From Hyphomicrobiales bacterium 4NK60-0047b (lineage in GTDB: Bacteria > Pseudomonadota > Alphaproteobacteria > Rhizobiales > HXMU1428-3): a stretch of 64,000 nucleotides of DNA. The notes under the pieces are model-generated. The model did no database searches and had not been told where the DNA came from. It saw only the letters and a program-made list of their open reading frames with translations. This document shows positions 9,254-18,283 of this stretch, in pieces; position 1 is the stretch's first letter; every line of letters begins with the position of its first letter. Both the position numbers and the translations under genes were made by a program. Location: contig BAABWY010000002.1 in assembly GCA_040367435.1 (NCBI GenBank), positions 368,269 through 432,268 of the forward strand. Direction: 5' to 3'.

Positions 9254-9835
9254 TTGAGTACGCTCAAAATTCTTGAAACTGTTCAGCTTCCAACGGATCA
9301 CGGTGAATTCACTATGTCGATCATTTCTTACGTAGATGATTTGGAACATATTGTTTTAGAACGCAGTGCAAAAACAACCGAAAACCCAGTTGTTCGCATT
9401 CATTCCGAATGTATGACGGGAGATATCTTTCGCTCTCATCGCTGTGATTGCGGTGAACAGTTGGAAAAATCATTAAAAACAATTGGTCAATCTGAGCATG
9501 GGTTTGTTTTTTATCTGCGTCAAGAAGGGCGCGGCATCGGTCTTTTGAATAAGATGAAGGCATATCAACTGCAAGAACAAGGTTATGACACAGCTGAAGC
9601 CAATGAAAAATTAGGTTTTGACATTGATCTACGCGATTATGATATTGTCTCTGCCTTTTTAAAATCAAAAGATATTGGTCAGGTAAAGCTGATAACGAAT
9701 AATCCTGAAAAATGTGATGCTTTAAGAAAAAATGAGATCGAAGTAGAGCGAATTCCATTACCAACAACAACTCATAATGCCAATGAGCGTTATAAAAGCA
9801 CAAAAATGAACAAGCTTGGGCACTACGGTCACTAG
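9254..9835 (+). CDS. ribA: GTP cyclohydrolase II
   Basis: Opens GTP to the pyrimidine precursor of riboflavin. The zinc ligands are Cys53, Cys64 and Cys66 (ECMTGDIFRSHRCDCG), and the catalytic segment LRQEGRGIGLLNK is at 88-100. The 193-residue length matches stand-alone RibA. The start is TTG, supported by AGGA about 8 bases upstream. DHBP synthase (RibB) is not fused, and no other riboflavin genes are near. A family S repeat begins at the last base of its TAG stop. Confidence 0.93.
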   Translation: MSTLKILETVQLPTDHGEFTMSIISYVDDLEHIVLERSAKTTENPVVRIHSECMTGDIFRSHRCDCGEQLEKSLKTIGQSEHGFVFYLRQEGRGIGLLNKMKAYQLQEQGYDTAEANEKLGFDIDLRDYDIVSAFLKSKDIGQVKLITNNPEKCDALRKNEIEVERIPLPTTTHNANERYKSTKMNKLGHYGH

Positions 9836-9864
9836 CGCGGTTGTTTATAGGCAATCAGAAGCGT
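9835..9864 (+). repeat. Family S mini-hairpin, touching the ribA stop codon
   Basis: GCGC outer arm, degenerate inner stem GGTTG / GGCAATC, then AGAAGCG. Begins at the G of TAG. Confidence 0.65.
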
Positions 9865-9883
9865 CTCTAAAAATTGCGGTTGC

Positions 9884-9915
9884 CGGGCTGGTTGCTTTTG
9901 GACGACCCAAAGGCG
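9884..9915 (+). repeat. Family S mini-hairpin, degenerate
   Basis: GGTTGC left arm with a decayed right arm (GACCC) and AAAGGCGC end. Confidence 0.45.
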
Positions 9916-9954
9916 CAATAAGAAAGTAGACATCTAAAACACAAACCTCACGAT

Positions 9955-10075
9955 ACGAAGAAGGAGCTCAGCCCATTTCGGGCTGAGGGACATGGCGAAG
10001 CGCTTCGCGCAGACCGGCGTGAGCGCCGCACCTCGTAGGCCTATGAGCTTCAGCTCATAGAATAGCCGTGAGAAA
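9955..10075 (+). repeat. Family L mosaic repeat, copy C
   Basis: Between convergent ribA and the DUF1513 gene. Hairpin 1 CTCAGCCC/GGGCTGAG, hairpin 2 GAAGCG/CGC, hairpin 3 CGGCG/CGCCG (a compensated change from GGTGC/GCACC), hairpin 4 CTATGAGC/GCTCATAG. Confidence 0.88.
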
Positions 10076-10099
10076 AAAAACATCCCTCAACTCTCACTC

Positions 10100-11266
10100 C
10101 TATTTCACTAATATCGCGTGATTATCCCACTGGACATTTTGGGCAGTGTCAAACCGTTTAGAAAAGTCGGTGCTTAAACTGGTTTGCTCAACGTGCCCAG
10201 TTCCACTCGTCTGTACAAATTCGCCCTTAGAATGCGTTCGGGCGACTCCGCATCCATCAATTAATTTTCGTGTCCCAATAAACGTCCGATTAACTGCATC
10301 CCAATAAGAAATAAATCCGCCGCGTGGATGTGAAGCAGCGATGATATCCCCCGAACGGTCTACGGTAACTGAACCAACATAGTTTTTCATATCATGAAGA
10401 ATCTCTTTGGGCGCTTCTACCAATTTAATTTCATGACCGCGATCATGAAACCCAACTAGAGGATGTAAGTCTGTTTTAGGCCCCTTAAACTGAGCTCCAA
10501 ATACAACACGGTTGTTACTAGCAACAGTAAGGTGCCTGATAGACAATTGATGAAGCATGGGAGGCAGGGTTTGTTTCTCGATTAAAGTACCTGTCCGCCT
10601 GTCTATATAAACCAGAGAGGGCTCCATCTCAGTTAGATTTAAAACCTGGCGTCCTGTCTCCGGGCTTGTCTCTAATCCTCCGTTGGCAATAACAAGTGTG
10701 ATGCCATCATCAAGCAGTGCCATATCGTGTGGGCCAATTCCATGGCTAGAAAATTCACCAATTTGTTTATAGTTATCAGTTGCATCACGAATGCCAACAA
10801 CCCCAACGCCATTTTCAAAATCGTTTTCTGTTGTAAATAAGATTTTCCCATTAGGCGAGAAAACTCCATGACCATAAAAATGACGATCCTCTCGGGCAAA
10901 AAACTGAAGGGGTGGTTTCTTAATGTTGGATGAAAAAGCAATCGCGAATCGCCCAGGACGGCGCGCAAAAGCAACGATTTCTACAGGCAGGGTAATAGGA
11001 TCACCAAGTCTCTGTGGGCGGACAGCAATATCATGACCACGTCCAGGTAAAGTAACGGATCTTAAATCACCTCTGCGAGTAAAAAGGACGGCTGAGTATG
11101 AGGCTCTTTCTTCATTGGATGAATGACGGCGAGCAGCTGCATAAAGTTCTTCTGTCTCCTCTGAAGCTTGTGTAGCTGGAGGTAAAATAAATGCTGGTAA
11201 AGTACCAGCACTAACTGCCAAACCAGAACGGATAAAGTCTCTTCTGTTAATCGCCATCTGATGCAT
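10100..11266 (-). CDS. Tat-exported DUF1513 protein of an iron-handling cluster
   Basis: A 388-residue protein with a Tat signal (NRRDFIRSGLAVSAGTLPAF, twin Arg at 8-9) and a beta-propeller-like DUF1513 body: FYGHGVFSPNGKILFTTEND, SHGIGPHD, ANGGLETSPETGR, SHPRGG. These proteins are found downstream of imelysins in periplasmic iron uptake clusters; their biochemical role is unknown. The first ATG overlaps the end of the second imelysin gene by 20 bases; the internal ATG at 11257 is an equally good start. The overlap implies translational coupling in one operon. Confidence 0.85.
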   Translation of the reverse strand: MHQMAINRRDFIRSGLAVSAGTLPAFILPPATQASEETEELYAAARRHSSNEERASYSAVLFTRRGDLRSVTLPGRGHDIAVRPQRLGDPITLPVEIVAFARRPGRFAIAFSSNIKKPPLQFFAREDRHFYGHGVFSPNGKILFTTENDFENGVGVVGIRDATDNYKQIGEFSSHGIGPHDMALLDDGITLVIANGGLETSPETGRQVLNLTEMEPSLVYIDRRTGTLIEKQTLPPMLHQLSIRHLTVASNNRVVFGAQFKGPKTDLHPLVGFHDRGHEIKLVEAPKEILHDMKNYVGSVTVDRSGDIIAASHPRGGFISYWDAVNRTFIGTRKLIDGCGVARTHSKGEFVQTSGTGHVEQTSLSTDFSKRFDTAQNVQWDNHAILVK

Positions 11267-12446
11267 TAAATCCTAAAGGCAAATCAGCTGCGAGTGCAAA
11301 ATAACGGGCAAAACCAACATTCAAATGAGATACGGTTTTAGCAATATCTCGGAGTTGGTTTTTCGCGCTTTCATCAGCTAATACATTAAAAATTCTAAAT
11401 GACTTTTTCTCAAAACCGTCGAAAGAAGCATAAATCTTTTGAAACATTTTACGAACGTGAAATTGTAAGTCGACAGGTGACTTATCTAAAAGCAGTTTAA
11501 AGCCACTTTTTCGAACAAAATGATCCATAGCTTCAATATTAGTTTTGATAACTTGCAAGGAAAGTCCCGAACGCCAAAAAGCAGCACGTTTTGGTTTCAT
11601 GGTTTTTCCCTTGCGCCCAAACAGTGGTTGAATTTTCAAATCATGAATTTTTTTCATCTCAACGGTAACAGATTGATAAAATTCTAGAATGACTTCCTTG
11701 CGGTTACGATAATGTTCATTGGTGGCTGACGGATTTAATAATTCTTTGATAGTAGCATTCTGCTCTTTCCAACCATTATAAACCTCTGCAGAAAGTTGCT
11801 GAATATTAGCTGTTAATCTAATGCCATAATCACAACGAAAACGACCCTGTTCGTCAGGAGAAAAAAGATTTTTAAAATCTTGTGTTTTACCATTGCCACT
11901 GCCTTGGCCAAAGAGAACGAACTCAAGAGCAGTTAACCCTTGCACGGCAATTGACTTTTCAGAAAATTTTTGAGGAGAGAGAGCTTGTCTGTCCTTAGCC
12001 TTTAGTAAACGCCGAACAGCTCTCAATCCACGCCCTTTATGGTCTGGCCAATAAGCAAGCTTCTCTAACCTATAATTTTTAACAATCGGTCCAAAGTGAA
12101 TATGCTCTATCGCTGCAAATGAAAGAACAGTGCTAGTAAAACTCTTTTTAACTACATCAAAATTTTCCGCGCTTGGCTGAGAACAAAATTTATTCATTTT
12201 AGAATGTAGCTTTTTGCTGTTCAAAAAGAGCACTTCATAGCGAGGTAAGATATGTTGCTTATATGAGTTATAAGCTAACGTCTCCAAAACCTCATCACTA
12301 GTAAGTTCACTAACAGATTTTTGAATAGGTGTTTTGGTCTCTGTCGCTGCGCTTATAGTGAAAGGTATAAATAGAGGGATGATAAAAAAAACAAATAAAA
12401 AAGAGCGAAAAATTTTGAAACTTAAAACAAGCACAATGTGCCTCAT
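11247..12446 (-). CDS. Imelysin-family periplasmic protein (second copy, motif-variant)
   Basis: A 399-residue protein with an N-terminal signal peptide (hydrophobic about 14-33) and the M75/imelysin-like helical domain. In imelysins related to EfeO and IrpA the iron-site motif is GxHxxE; here it reads GLTALE at 170-175, with the His replaced by Thr. The following EFVLFGQG keeps the family pattern. This motif-variant class usually sits next to DUF1111 and DUF1513 genes, as here. It probably helps bind or present iron in the periplasm, with altered metal ligands. Confidence 0.85.
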   Translation of the reverse strand: MRHIVLVLSFKIFRSFLFVFFIIPLFIPFTISAATETKTPIQKSVSELTSDEVLETLAYNSYKQHILPRYEVLFLNSKKLHSKMNKFCSQPSAENFDVVKKSFTSTVLSFAAIEHIHFGPIVKNYRLEKLAYWPDHKGRGLRAVRRLLKAKDRQALSPQKFSEKSIAVQGLTALEFVLFGQGSGNGKTQDFKNLFSPDEQGRFRCDYGIRLTANIQQLSAEVYNGWKEQNATIKELLNPSATNEHYRNRKEVILEFYQSVTVEMKKIHDLKIQPLFGRKGKTMKPKRAAFWRSGLSLQVIKTNIEAMDHFVRKSGFKLLLDKSPVDLQFHVRKMFQKIYASFDGFEKKSFRIFNVLADESAKNQLRDIAKTVSHLNVGFARYFALAADLPLGFNASDGD

Positions 12447-12572
12447 AACTTTTGTTGAGTTGAAGAGAAACTATAGCGTGTTGCGAAAAACAACTTAGCT
12501 ATAAACATAACGTAAGAAGCATGGTACATGAATCCGTAAAAAAGTAACATGCTATAGAGCAAACCTAAAAAA

Positions 12573-14117
12573 TTAAAGCGATCGAACAAATTCCACCAGC
12601 CACATACGTTCGGCTTTGCTAAGCTTGGAATAAGCATCACGTGCCTTTAAAGCTTCACCACCATGCCAAAGAATAGCTTCTTCAACAGAGCGCGCACGCC
12701 CATCATGAAGAAGGTTTTCATGACCATTAACTGTCTTGGTGAGACCAACTCCCCATAAGGGCGGTGTTCGCCATTCAAAACCATCAGCTTTACCTTCAGG
12801 CCGGTGGTCAGCAAGTCCCTCTCCCATATTATGCAAGAGCATATCCGTATAAGGCCAAATCAGCTGCTGAGAGAGATGTTTATTTTTAGCTAGTGGTCCA
12901 GTTTTAAACGAAGGTCGATGGCAAGAAGCACATCCAATAGAATGAAACAAAGATTTGCCCTTTAAAACGCTCATCTTTTGCGGATTTCTTCGTTTCGGTA
13001 CTGCTAAATTAGAGGCGTAAAAGGTTACTAAATCAAGCATCTCATCAGTGATTTCAACTCCAAATTTTTTATCAGCTCCATGCGGGGCCTTCAGACAGAA
13101 AGCTTGATTAGACGTACAATCACCAGCTGCATTTATATGCAATGAAGTTGATAAGCCAATATCGCCTGAAAATGCGCCTGCAGATTGTTCTTTGACGGAA
13201 GGAGAGCCAGCTTTCCAGCCAAATCGACCAAGCATGATTTTTTGCTTTAAGTCAGACCAAACCATATTGGCCTTACCAGAAATTCCATCACCATCCCGGT
13301 CATCAGGATCTGCGAAATTTAAAATATCCTCTGAAGGAATAGCATCCAGTAAACCAAGACCAATCATCGGAGGTGTAATGCGAGGAGATATCAAAACATC
13401 CTTTTGCATCGGACCATATTTGAGGTCAGTTGCTGAATAGTGTGGCCGTCTTAGTTGAACGGTCGTGCCATCGTCTAGGGACACATTAAAATACTCATAG
13501 CGAATGTTCATATGTCCCTCACCTTGATGCCCCTGAATAGAGAGATCTTGGAATTGTCCACCATATGTTGGTTCGGGAATAACGAGGGCGCGACCACTGG
13601 AAATCAACTTTTTTTGTTCAGCTGTTTGCGGTGGAATTGAAAGGCGTAAAAATAGTGAGACTTGTGTGTCTTCAGGCCAGTTGGCTTCTGGCGTGTGACC
13701 GCGGCCATCCTTTAAATGGCAGCGTTGGCATGAACGTGCATTAAACAAAGGCCCCAAACCATCAGATGATTTTGTCGACGAAGGAGAGGAAACCCATAAC
13801 TTCCTAAAAAGACCATTACCGACCTTAAAGAGAAGTTCTTTTTCAAAACTCATATTTCCTGAGGAGTGAGAAAAAGCATTTTTATTTTTATAACTCTTTC
13901 GAGACGTGGCTTTTCCACCCGGTAAGTGCTCACCTGCCTCAAATAGAGCCGGAGTAATATAAGACTTTGGTTGAACTGCAGCAATTGCATTTTGAGTAAG
14001 TAACTCTTTATCGTTAAGCAAAAAGTTAGAGCAGATAAAAATAGTGGCTCCCGCAAAACTTACGAGAGCCACCATTATCGAAACATTAAGTTTTTTAATA
14101 AAGGTCATAAAACCCAT
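12573..14117 (-). CDS. DUF1111 di-heme cytochrome/thiol oxidoreductase-like protein
   Basis: A 514-residue exported protein with an N-terminal membrane anchor or signal at about 13-33. Two c-type heme sites, CQRCH at 130-134 and CASCH at 396-400, resemble di-heme cytochrome c peroxidases. A Ca-binding-like loop DPDDRDGDGISGK lies at 270-282. DUF1111 proteins recur in iron-uptake clusters with imelysins and are suspected to change iron redox state. It is third in the minus-strand cluster, with 126 bases before the next gene and 44 bases after the porin stop. Confidence 0.9.
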   Translation of the reverse strand: MGFMTFIKKLNVSIMVALVSFAGATIFICSNFLLNDKELLTQNAIAAVQPKSYITPALFEAGEHLPGGKATSRKSYKNKNAFSHSSGNMSFEKELLFKVGNGLFRKLWVSSPSSTKSSDGLGPLFNARSCQRCHLKDGRGHTPEANWPEDTQVSLFLRLSIPPQTAEQKKLISSGRALVIPEPTYGGQFQDLSIQGHQGEGHMNIRYEYFNVSLDDGTTVQLRRPHYSATDLKYGPMQKDVLISPRITPPMIGLGLLDAIPSEDILNFADPDDRDGDGISGKANMVWSDLKQKIMLGRFGWKAGSPSVKEQSAGAFSGDIGLSTSLHINAAGDCTSNQAFCLKAPHGADKKFGVEITDEMLDLVTFYASNLAVPKRRNPQKMSVLKGKSLFHSIGCASCHRPSFKTGPLAKNKHLSQQLIWPYTDMLLHNMGEGLADHRPEGKADGFEWRTPPLWGVGLTKTVNGHENLLHDGRARSVEEAILWHGGEALKARDAYSKLSKAERMWLVEFVRSL

Positions 14118-14161
14118 TAGTAAAACGTTCCTAAACTAGTCTTAAGTCAGACGATATTGAA

Positions 14162-15442
14162 TTAAAAATCAATACGTGCACCAGCCATGATTGTGTAGAA
14201 GTCTTCTAGACCAGGTGCAGCAACTGCATTACCAGCTCCATCTACAACATCTAGATCAACTTCATAGTGACGGTAGCCAACGTAAAGTTGCATTTCAGCA
14301 GCATCAATATGTTGAACGATACCAAAGCCAAATACTTGAGCTTCACTACCAGTTACTGAATGCATAGCATTACCAGTGATACCACTTGCATCATCAGTTG
14401 CAAAAATGTCGTCAAACTGACCAAATTCACCGTAAATTGCTGTTTTACCTAGTGAATTATACTGTTTAAGAATACCACCTTTGAAGTAGTAGAAAGTAGC
14501 TTCATCACGACCAGGTTCATTGTTGAAATCTCTTTGGCCAGCAGCAAAAGTGAAGTTCAAACCTGTTGGGTTATGAAGTACAGAAATAGAGCCGTTAAGT
14601 GTGTCTAAGCTTTCTTTAGCTCCACCATTATCGCCATCTCGGTTTTCTCTGTAAGCAATGCCAGCGGCAACTTCAAATTCACCTAGCTCTTTTTCATAAG
14701 CTAAAGCAACGTCCCACATGTCATCTTCACCCCAAGACGCTGAAAGAACAAAACCAGCAATCGTAGGTGTTTCATAGCGAATGATGTTAAATGTATCACC
14801 ATTAAGGTTATCAAACACATCACCAATAGTTACACCAGAAAGGGCACCATTAGAAAGACGAAGTTGGAAACCACCTGCAACATCAGGAACTGCAGAATAA
14901 GCAACATTTTCAGCACCAGAAAGATCCATTTCAGGCGCGCCATCAGAAGCTTGGTCAGCAAAACCCCAAGTCACACGACCATATTGCTCACTTTCGATGA
15001 ACATGGCTGATTGAGCAAGCTCAATAGCTGTGTCGCCATCGTCGTTAGTTTGGTCAACTGAGTCTGAACCAGCGGCAATGATTTCAAGCTCGATCTCATA
15101 ACCAGCTGTCCAGCCTGGACGAATTTTTGCTTCACCAGAAAAGTTAATAGCACCAAGATCGTTGCCATTACTTGTCACGTAAGCGTCGCTCTCGTCACCA
15201 TCATCCCAAACAAGAATGTTTTGGTTCATCCAACCAGAAACAGTTAGAGATACTTTACGATTACCTTTACGAGCAGCAGTTGCTTCAAGTGTTGCAACAC
15301 GCTCTTCAAGGTCAGCACAGCAATCACCACCAAGATCGGCCGCAAGTGCTGAAGAGCTAGTCAATGCCATCACAGAAAGACCAGCAAGCGCGCCAAGTCC
15401 CCAAGCTTTGGATTGTCTAACCATAGTTTGTCTATAAGACAT
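14162..15442 (-). CDS. Outer-membrane porin (alphaproteobacterial Porin_2 type)
   Basis: A 426-residue protein. A signal peptide (SSSALA-AD, cleavage near 34) leads to the short coiled-coil stretch CCADLEERVATLEATAARKG typical of Rhizobiales porins, and then to KVSLTVSGWMNQNILVWDDG, the first strands of the barrel. Alternating beta strands run to a C-terminal ...ARIDF with the terminal Phe needed for outer-membrane assembly. It lies inside the imelysin/DUF1111 cluster, an unusual site that suggests it supplies a diffusion path for that system. A hairpin before it (15610-15654) implies a separate promoter. Confidence 0.92.
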   Translation of the reverse strand: MSYRQTMVRQSKAWGLGALAGLSVMALTSSSALAADLGGDCCADLEERVATLEATAARKGNRKVSLTVSGWMNQNILVWDDGDESDAYVTSNGNDLGAINFSGEAKIRPGWTAGYEIELEIIAAGSDSVDQTNDDGDTAIELAQSAMFIESEQYGRVTWGFADQASDGAPEMDLSGAENVAYSAVPDVAGGFQLRLSNGALSGVTIGDVFDNLNGDTFNIIRYETPTIAGFVLSASWGEDDMWDVALAYEKELGEFEVAAGIAYRENRDGDNGGAKESLDTLNGSISVLHNPTGLNFTFAAGQRDFNNEPGRDEATFYYFKGGILKQYNSLGKTAIYGEFGQFDDIFATDDASGITGNAMHSVTGSEAQVFGFGIVQHIDAAEMQLYVGYRHYEVDLDVVDGAGNAVAAPGLEDFYTIMAGARIDF

Positions 15443-15609
15443 TTGAATTTCCCCAAATGGTTAAATTTAAGACGTTAAAATACTTTGAATATAAAAAATT
15501 TAAGAATGTTATAGTATTACAAAAGCGCAATTGTCCACCCAGTAAATTTTAAAAACGACTCAAAGTGGTATGTTAGCCTCAATGTGGTGCAAATTTGTTT
15601 ATGCAAAAA

Positions 15610-15654
15610 ATTGAGGCCTGATCAAGGGCAAGAATAGGTCCCCCCTTGATCAAG
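15610..15654 (-). terminator. Rho-independent terminator after first imelysin gene
   Basis: On the minus strand TTGATCAAGGG ... CCCTTGATCA forms a stem about 10 bp long, with a run of six Ts a short distance downstream. It separates the imelysin gene from the porin gene. Confidence 0.7.
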
Positions 15655-15673
15655 CTTTCAGTCACGAATGAAA

Positions 15674-16969
15674 TTATTCGGCTGAAACTTTTGAAGGATT
15701 ATCAAGACTGTCTGATCCTTCAAATTCAATAGATTTCAAGTTCAAAGCAGCAACAGCTCGTTGAATAGCTTTTGTTTGGTTTGTTAAACCATCGATACTT
15801 GCTTGAACAACAGCGTTGCCTTCTTTATTCCCTTCGCCAATCATTTGGTCATAGGCTTCAACAGTTTCTGCACGCTTCACCATAGCTTTCATAGCTGTGA
15901 TCGTTGCAGCAAGCTTAGCTGTTAATTCTGCATCAGCTTTTGCATCACGTGCTTTCACCAAATCAGAAACACTTGCCCCTTTAACAACTGAGCCATCAAC
16001 ACGCTTGTAAGTGCCGTGGTAAACATTTTGAATGCCTAAAGCATCATAGTAGTGAGAGTTATGAGTGTTATCTGAAAAACAATCATGCTCTTCTTCAGGA
16101 TCGTGCAAAATCAAACCCAGTTTCATGCGCTCGCCAGCAAGCTCACCATATGAAAGTGAACCAAGACCCGTGAAAATGGTTGAAAGAGCTTCATTGTCAC
16201 TCTTTGCTAGAAGGCCAGTACGAGCAGCACCTTTCTCACCCCATTGAGCAACCATCCATTTTAGATCATCAATCAAAAGGTTTGTTGCAGCAGTTAAGTA
16301 AGCAATACGGCGGTCACAATTTCCATTTGTACAATTGTTCACATCGAAATCAGTATGAGGACGATTGCCAGCACCTTTCTTAGTGCCGTTTAAGTCTTGT
16401 CCCCAAAGCAAAAATTCAATAGCGTGATAACCTGTTGCCACATTAGCTTCAACATCGCCAGCTTCATGTAACGTTTCTGAGATAAGTTCTTTGCTGATTT
16501 TAGATGTATCAACTGTCTTGCCACCAATTTTGATAGATTTAGCTGAAACAACATTCGCAACATAAAGATCATTCTCATCTGATTCTGTTCCATAATCTTT
16601 TGAAACATAATCAATCAAGCCTTCGTCAAGTGGCCAGGCATTCACTTTGCCTTCCCACTCATCAACAATCGCATTCCCAAAACGGTATGCTTCAGATTGT
16701 TGATAAGGAACACGTGAAGCAATCCAACTCTCACGAGCAGCTTTTAGTGTTTCAGCACTAGGAGCTTTGATGAAAGCGTCAATCTTAGTTTTTAAGGTTT
16801 CAGCTGTTTTTAAAGAATCATCAAATGTTGCCTGAGCAATATTCGAATAAGTCGTGACGATGTCTTTAACTTTTGGCTCAGCCGCACCCGCAGCACCAGA
16901 ACCAACAAAGCTTGAAAAGAGTGCAACAGCAACTCCTGTTGAAGCTTTTTGAAACAGTGTCTTTGTCAT
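15674..16969 (-). CDS. Imelysin-family iron-regulated periplasmic protein (first copy)
   Basis: A 431-residue protein with a signal peptide ending near GAAGAA-EP. The imelysin domain carries the canonical GxHxxE motif as GYHAIE at 180-185, followed by FLLWGQDL. The upstream VDEWEGKVNAWPLDEGLIDYV block is typical of IrpA/insulin-cleaving membrane-protease-like members. It likely binds iron in the periplasm for uptake. It lies 38 bases after the uncharacterised gene at 17008-17604, so these two are probably co-transcribed. Confidence 0.92.
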   Translation of the reverse strand: MTKTLFQKASTGVAVALFSSFVGSGAAGAAEPKVKDIVTTYSNIAQATFDDSLKTAETLKTKIDAFIKAPSAETLKAARESWIASRVPYQQSEAYRFGNAIVDEWEGKVNAWPLDEGLIDYVSKDYGTESDENDLYVANVVSAKSIKIGGKTVDTSKISKELISETLHEAGDVEANVATGYHAIEFLLWGQDLNGTKKGAGNRPHTDFDVNNCTNGNCDRRIAYLTAATNLLIDDLKWMVAQWGEKGAARTGLLAKSDNEALSTIFTGLGSLSYGELAGERMKLGLILHDPEEEHDCFSDNTHNSHYYDALGIQNVYHGTYKRVDGSVVKGASVSDLVKARDAKADAELTAKLAATITAMKAMVKRAETVEAYDQMIGEGNKEGNAVVQASIDGLTNQTKAIQRAVAALNLKSIEFEGSDSLDNPSKVSAE

Positions 16970-17007
16970 TTATAAAACGTCTCCTAAATTAAAGTAGAAA
17001 TAAAAAA

Positions 17008-17604
17008 CTAATTGGGAAAATGTGTTGGCTCAGCTGCCATATGGTTGAGAGGCTGAGCAATTGAGTTAATTTGTAAAATCTGACCTGCATCAACAAGGCC
17101 GTCTGCAAAGTCTTGAGCTGCAAGCTGGGGTAAATCAATTTCGGCAGCCTCTGTAATGGCATAGACACATGCCTTTAGCGCCGGACATTCACTGTGCTGA
17201 CAAGCGGCAATCATAGAAATAGCAACCACCTCATCATAACTAAACCCGGGCGTTACAATTTTTTCTATTTTGATTGGGCGCTTGGAAATTTTATCTAAAG
17301 CATTAACCCAACTACCAAGTTTAGTTGAAAGCACCAAGCCATCCTTCAAACCAAAAGCTTGGATATATTGCCGGCTACACACATCGAAAAACCTGGTATC
17401 ATTTGTTTGGACGCCGCGCACCCAACAACGAAAGCCAAGCCCAACCAAACGTTCAGGTGATGCATTAAGTGTTATTGAAGTACCGTACCTTTTAACCGGT
17501 ACATTGACAGGCCAGTCTGATGATAAGTCAGATGTTAAATCTTTATCCATTGATTGATGCTCATCGAAAAGAGCATCTTGAGAAAGTTTCTTTTTCAGTC
17601 GCAT
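17008..17604 (-). CDS. Uncharacterised protein A, paralogue of the gene at 18466
   Basis: 198 residues, not recognised as a named family. It has no signal peptide or membrane segment. An N-terminal charged extension of about 45 residues precedes the shared core: SPERLVGLGFRCW at 49-61, DEVVAISMIAACQHSECPALKAC at 124-146. The QH-x2-CPAL-x-AC motif is shared with the divergent paralogue and could bind metal or heme, which is inference. It directly precedes the imelysin gene, so an iron-related cytosolic role is plausible. A preceding small frame (17780-18031) shares its leader with the other copy. Confidence 0.75.
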   Translation of the reverse strand: MRLKKKLSQDALFDEHQSMDKDLTSDLSSDWPVNVPVKRYGTSITLNASPERLVGLGFRCWVRGVQTNDTRFFDVCSRQYIQAFGLKDGLVLSTKLGSWVNALDKISKRPIKIEKIVTPGFSYDEVVAISMIAACQHSECPALKACVYAITEAAEIDLPQLAAQDFADGLVDAGQILQINSIAQPLNHMAAEPTHFPN

Positions 17605-17740
17605 TGATCAAGTCACCATTAAATTAAAAATTTCTGGTGAGTGCTTTGAATTGAGAATGTCGTTTGAGAAACTATGTATGCTTAAAAACAGAGAAAATCA
17701 TACACAAACTAAAATTCTTGCACCCAAAAAATTTAAATAA

Positions 17741-17769
17741 CGCGGTTGCCGGTAGGCAATCTGAAGCGC
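17741..17769 (+). repeat. Family S mini-hairpin
   Basis: CGC/GCG outer arms and GGTTGCC / GGCAATC inner stem. Lies between the two small genes upstream of the imelysin operon and points to + although the genes are on -. Confidence 0.65.
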
Positions 17770-17779
17770 CATTAAAATA

Positions 17780-18031
17780 TTACGTGCTGTTCTCTGAGGA
17801 TGAGCAGCCTGAATGAGATGATGAAGCAAGAGCTGCATCTAGATTAAGAAAACGCTGATTGCGAAACCCACGTTTGCTAAAACCAAAGAGGTCTTCATTC
17901 AAAGCTGATTTAATATGATGTAATGAAAAAGAAAGCTCTGAGAGTAGAGCGAGAGGTCGGGTATCGATATTTTTAAGACCAGAAAACGCACCCCTGGTAA
18001 GGTGATAAAATCTAAACATTTTTCTCTCCAA
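17780..18031 (-). CDS. Small protein with MERKMF leader, partner of uncharacterised protein A
   Basis: An 83-residue frame beginning MERKMFRFYHLTRG, rich in Ser, Leu and Phe, with a Ser-rich C-terminus (ASSSHSGCSSSENST). No family recognised. Its first six residues, ribosome site (TTGGAGAG) and upstream sequence are nearly identical to those of the divergent small frame at 18284. The duplicated leader argues that it is translated. 175 bases including an S repeat separate it from the next gene. Confidence 0.5.
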   Translation of the reverse strand: MERKMFRFYHLTRGAFSGLKNIDTRPLALLSELSFSLHHIKSALNEDLFGFSKRGFRNQRFLNLDAALASSSHSGCSSSENST

Positions 18032-18283
18032 TAATCAGGGTTCAAGGCCCTGGTATTAGACTAAATTAGCGTCCCAATAACTGCGACACTGGCTAGAGAT
18101 AATCAAATATTCCAAACACAGTCAAATAAAAAATCAATAAAACCAGCAGTTTAGAATTAATATAAATTAAAAGTAAAATTTGCAAAACTTGACAAATCGA
18201 AAATGCTAAGATGATATGAACACCGAAATATAGCCCGCCAAAAGAGGGGTTGTATCTGATTACGGGACCTTGAATCTCGTCTA
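18032..18283. promoter_or_regulatory. Divergent control region with duplicated leaders
   Basis: Both ends carry the same leader in opposite directions: a GGG(A/C)CTTGAA block, then TATTGGAGAGAAAAATGTTT. A plus-strand promoter fits TTGACA at 18189-18194 and TGATAT at 18212-18217 with a 17-base spacer. The segment TTTAGAATTAATATAAA at 18150-18166 has one perfect and one partial half-site of the Irr iron-control element (TTTRGAA-x3-TTCYAAA), a tentative match. Confidence 0.5.
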
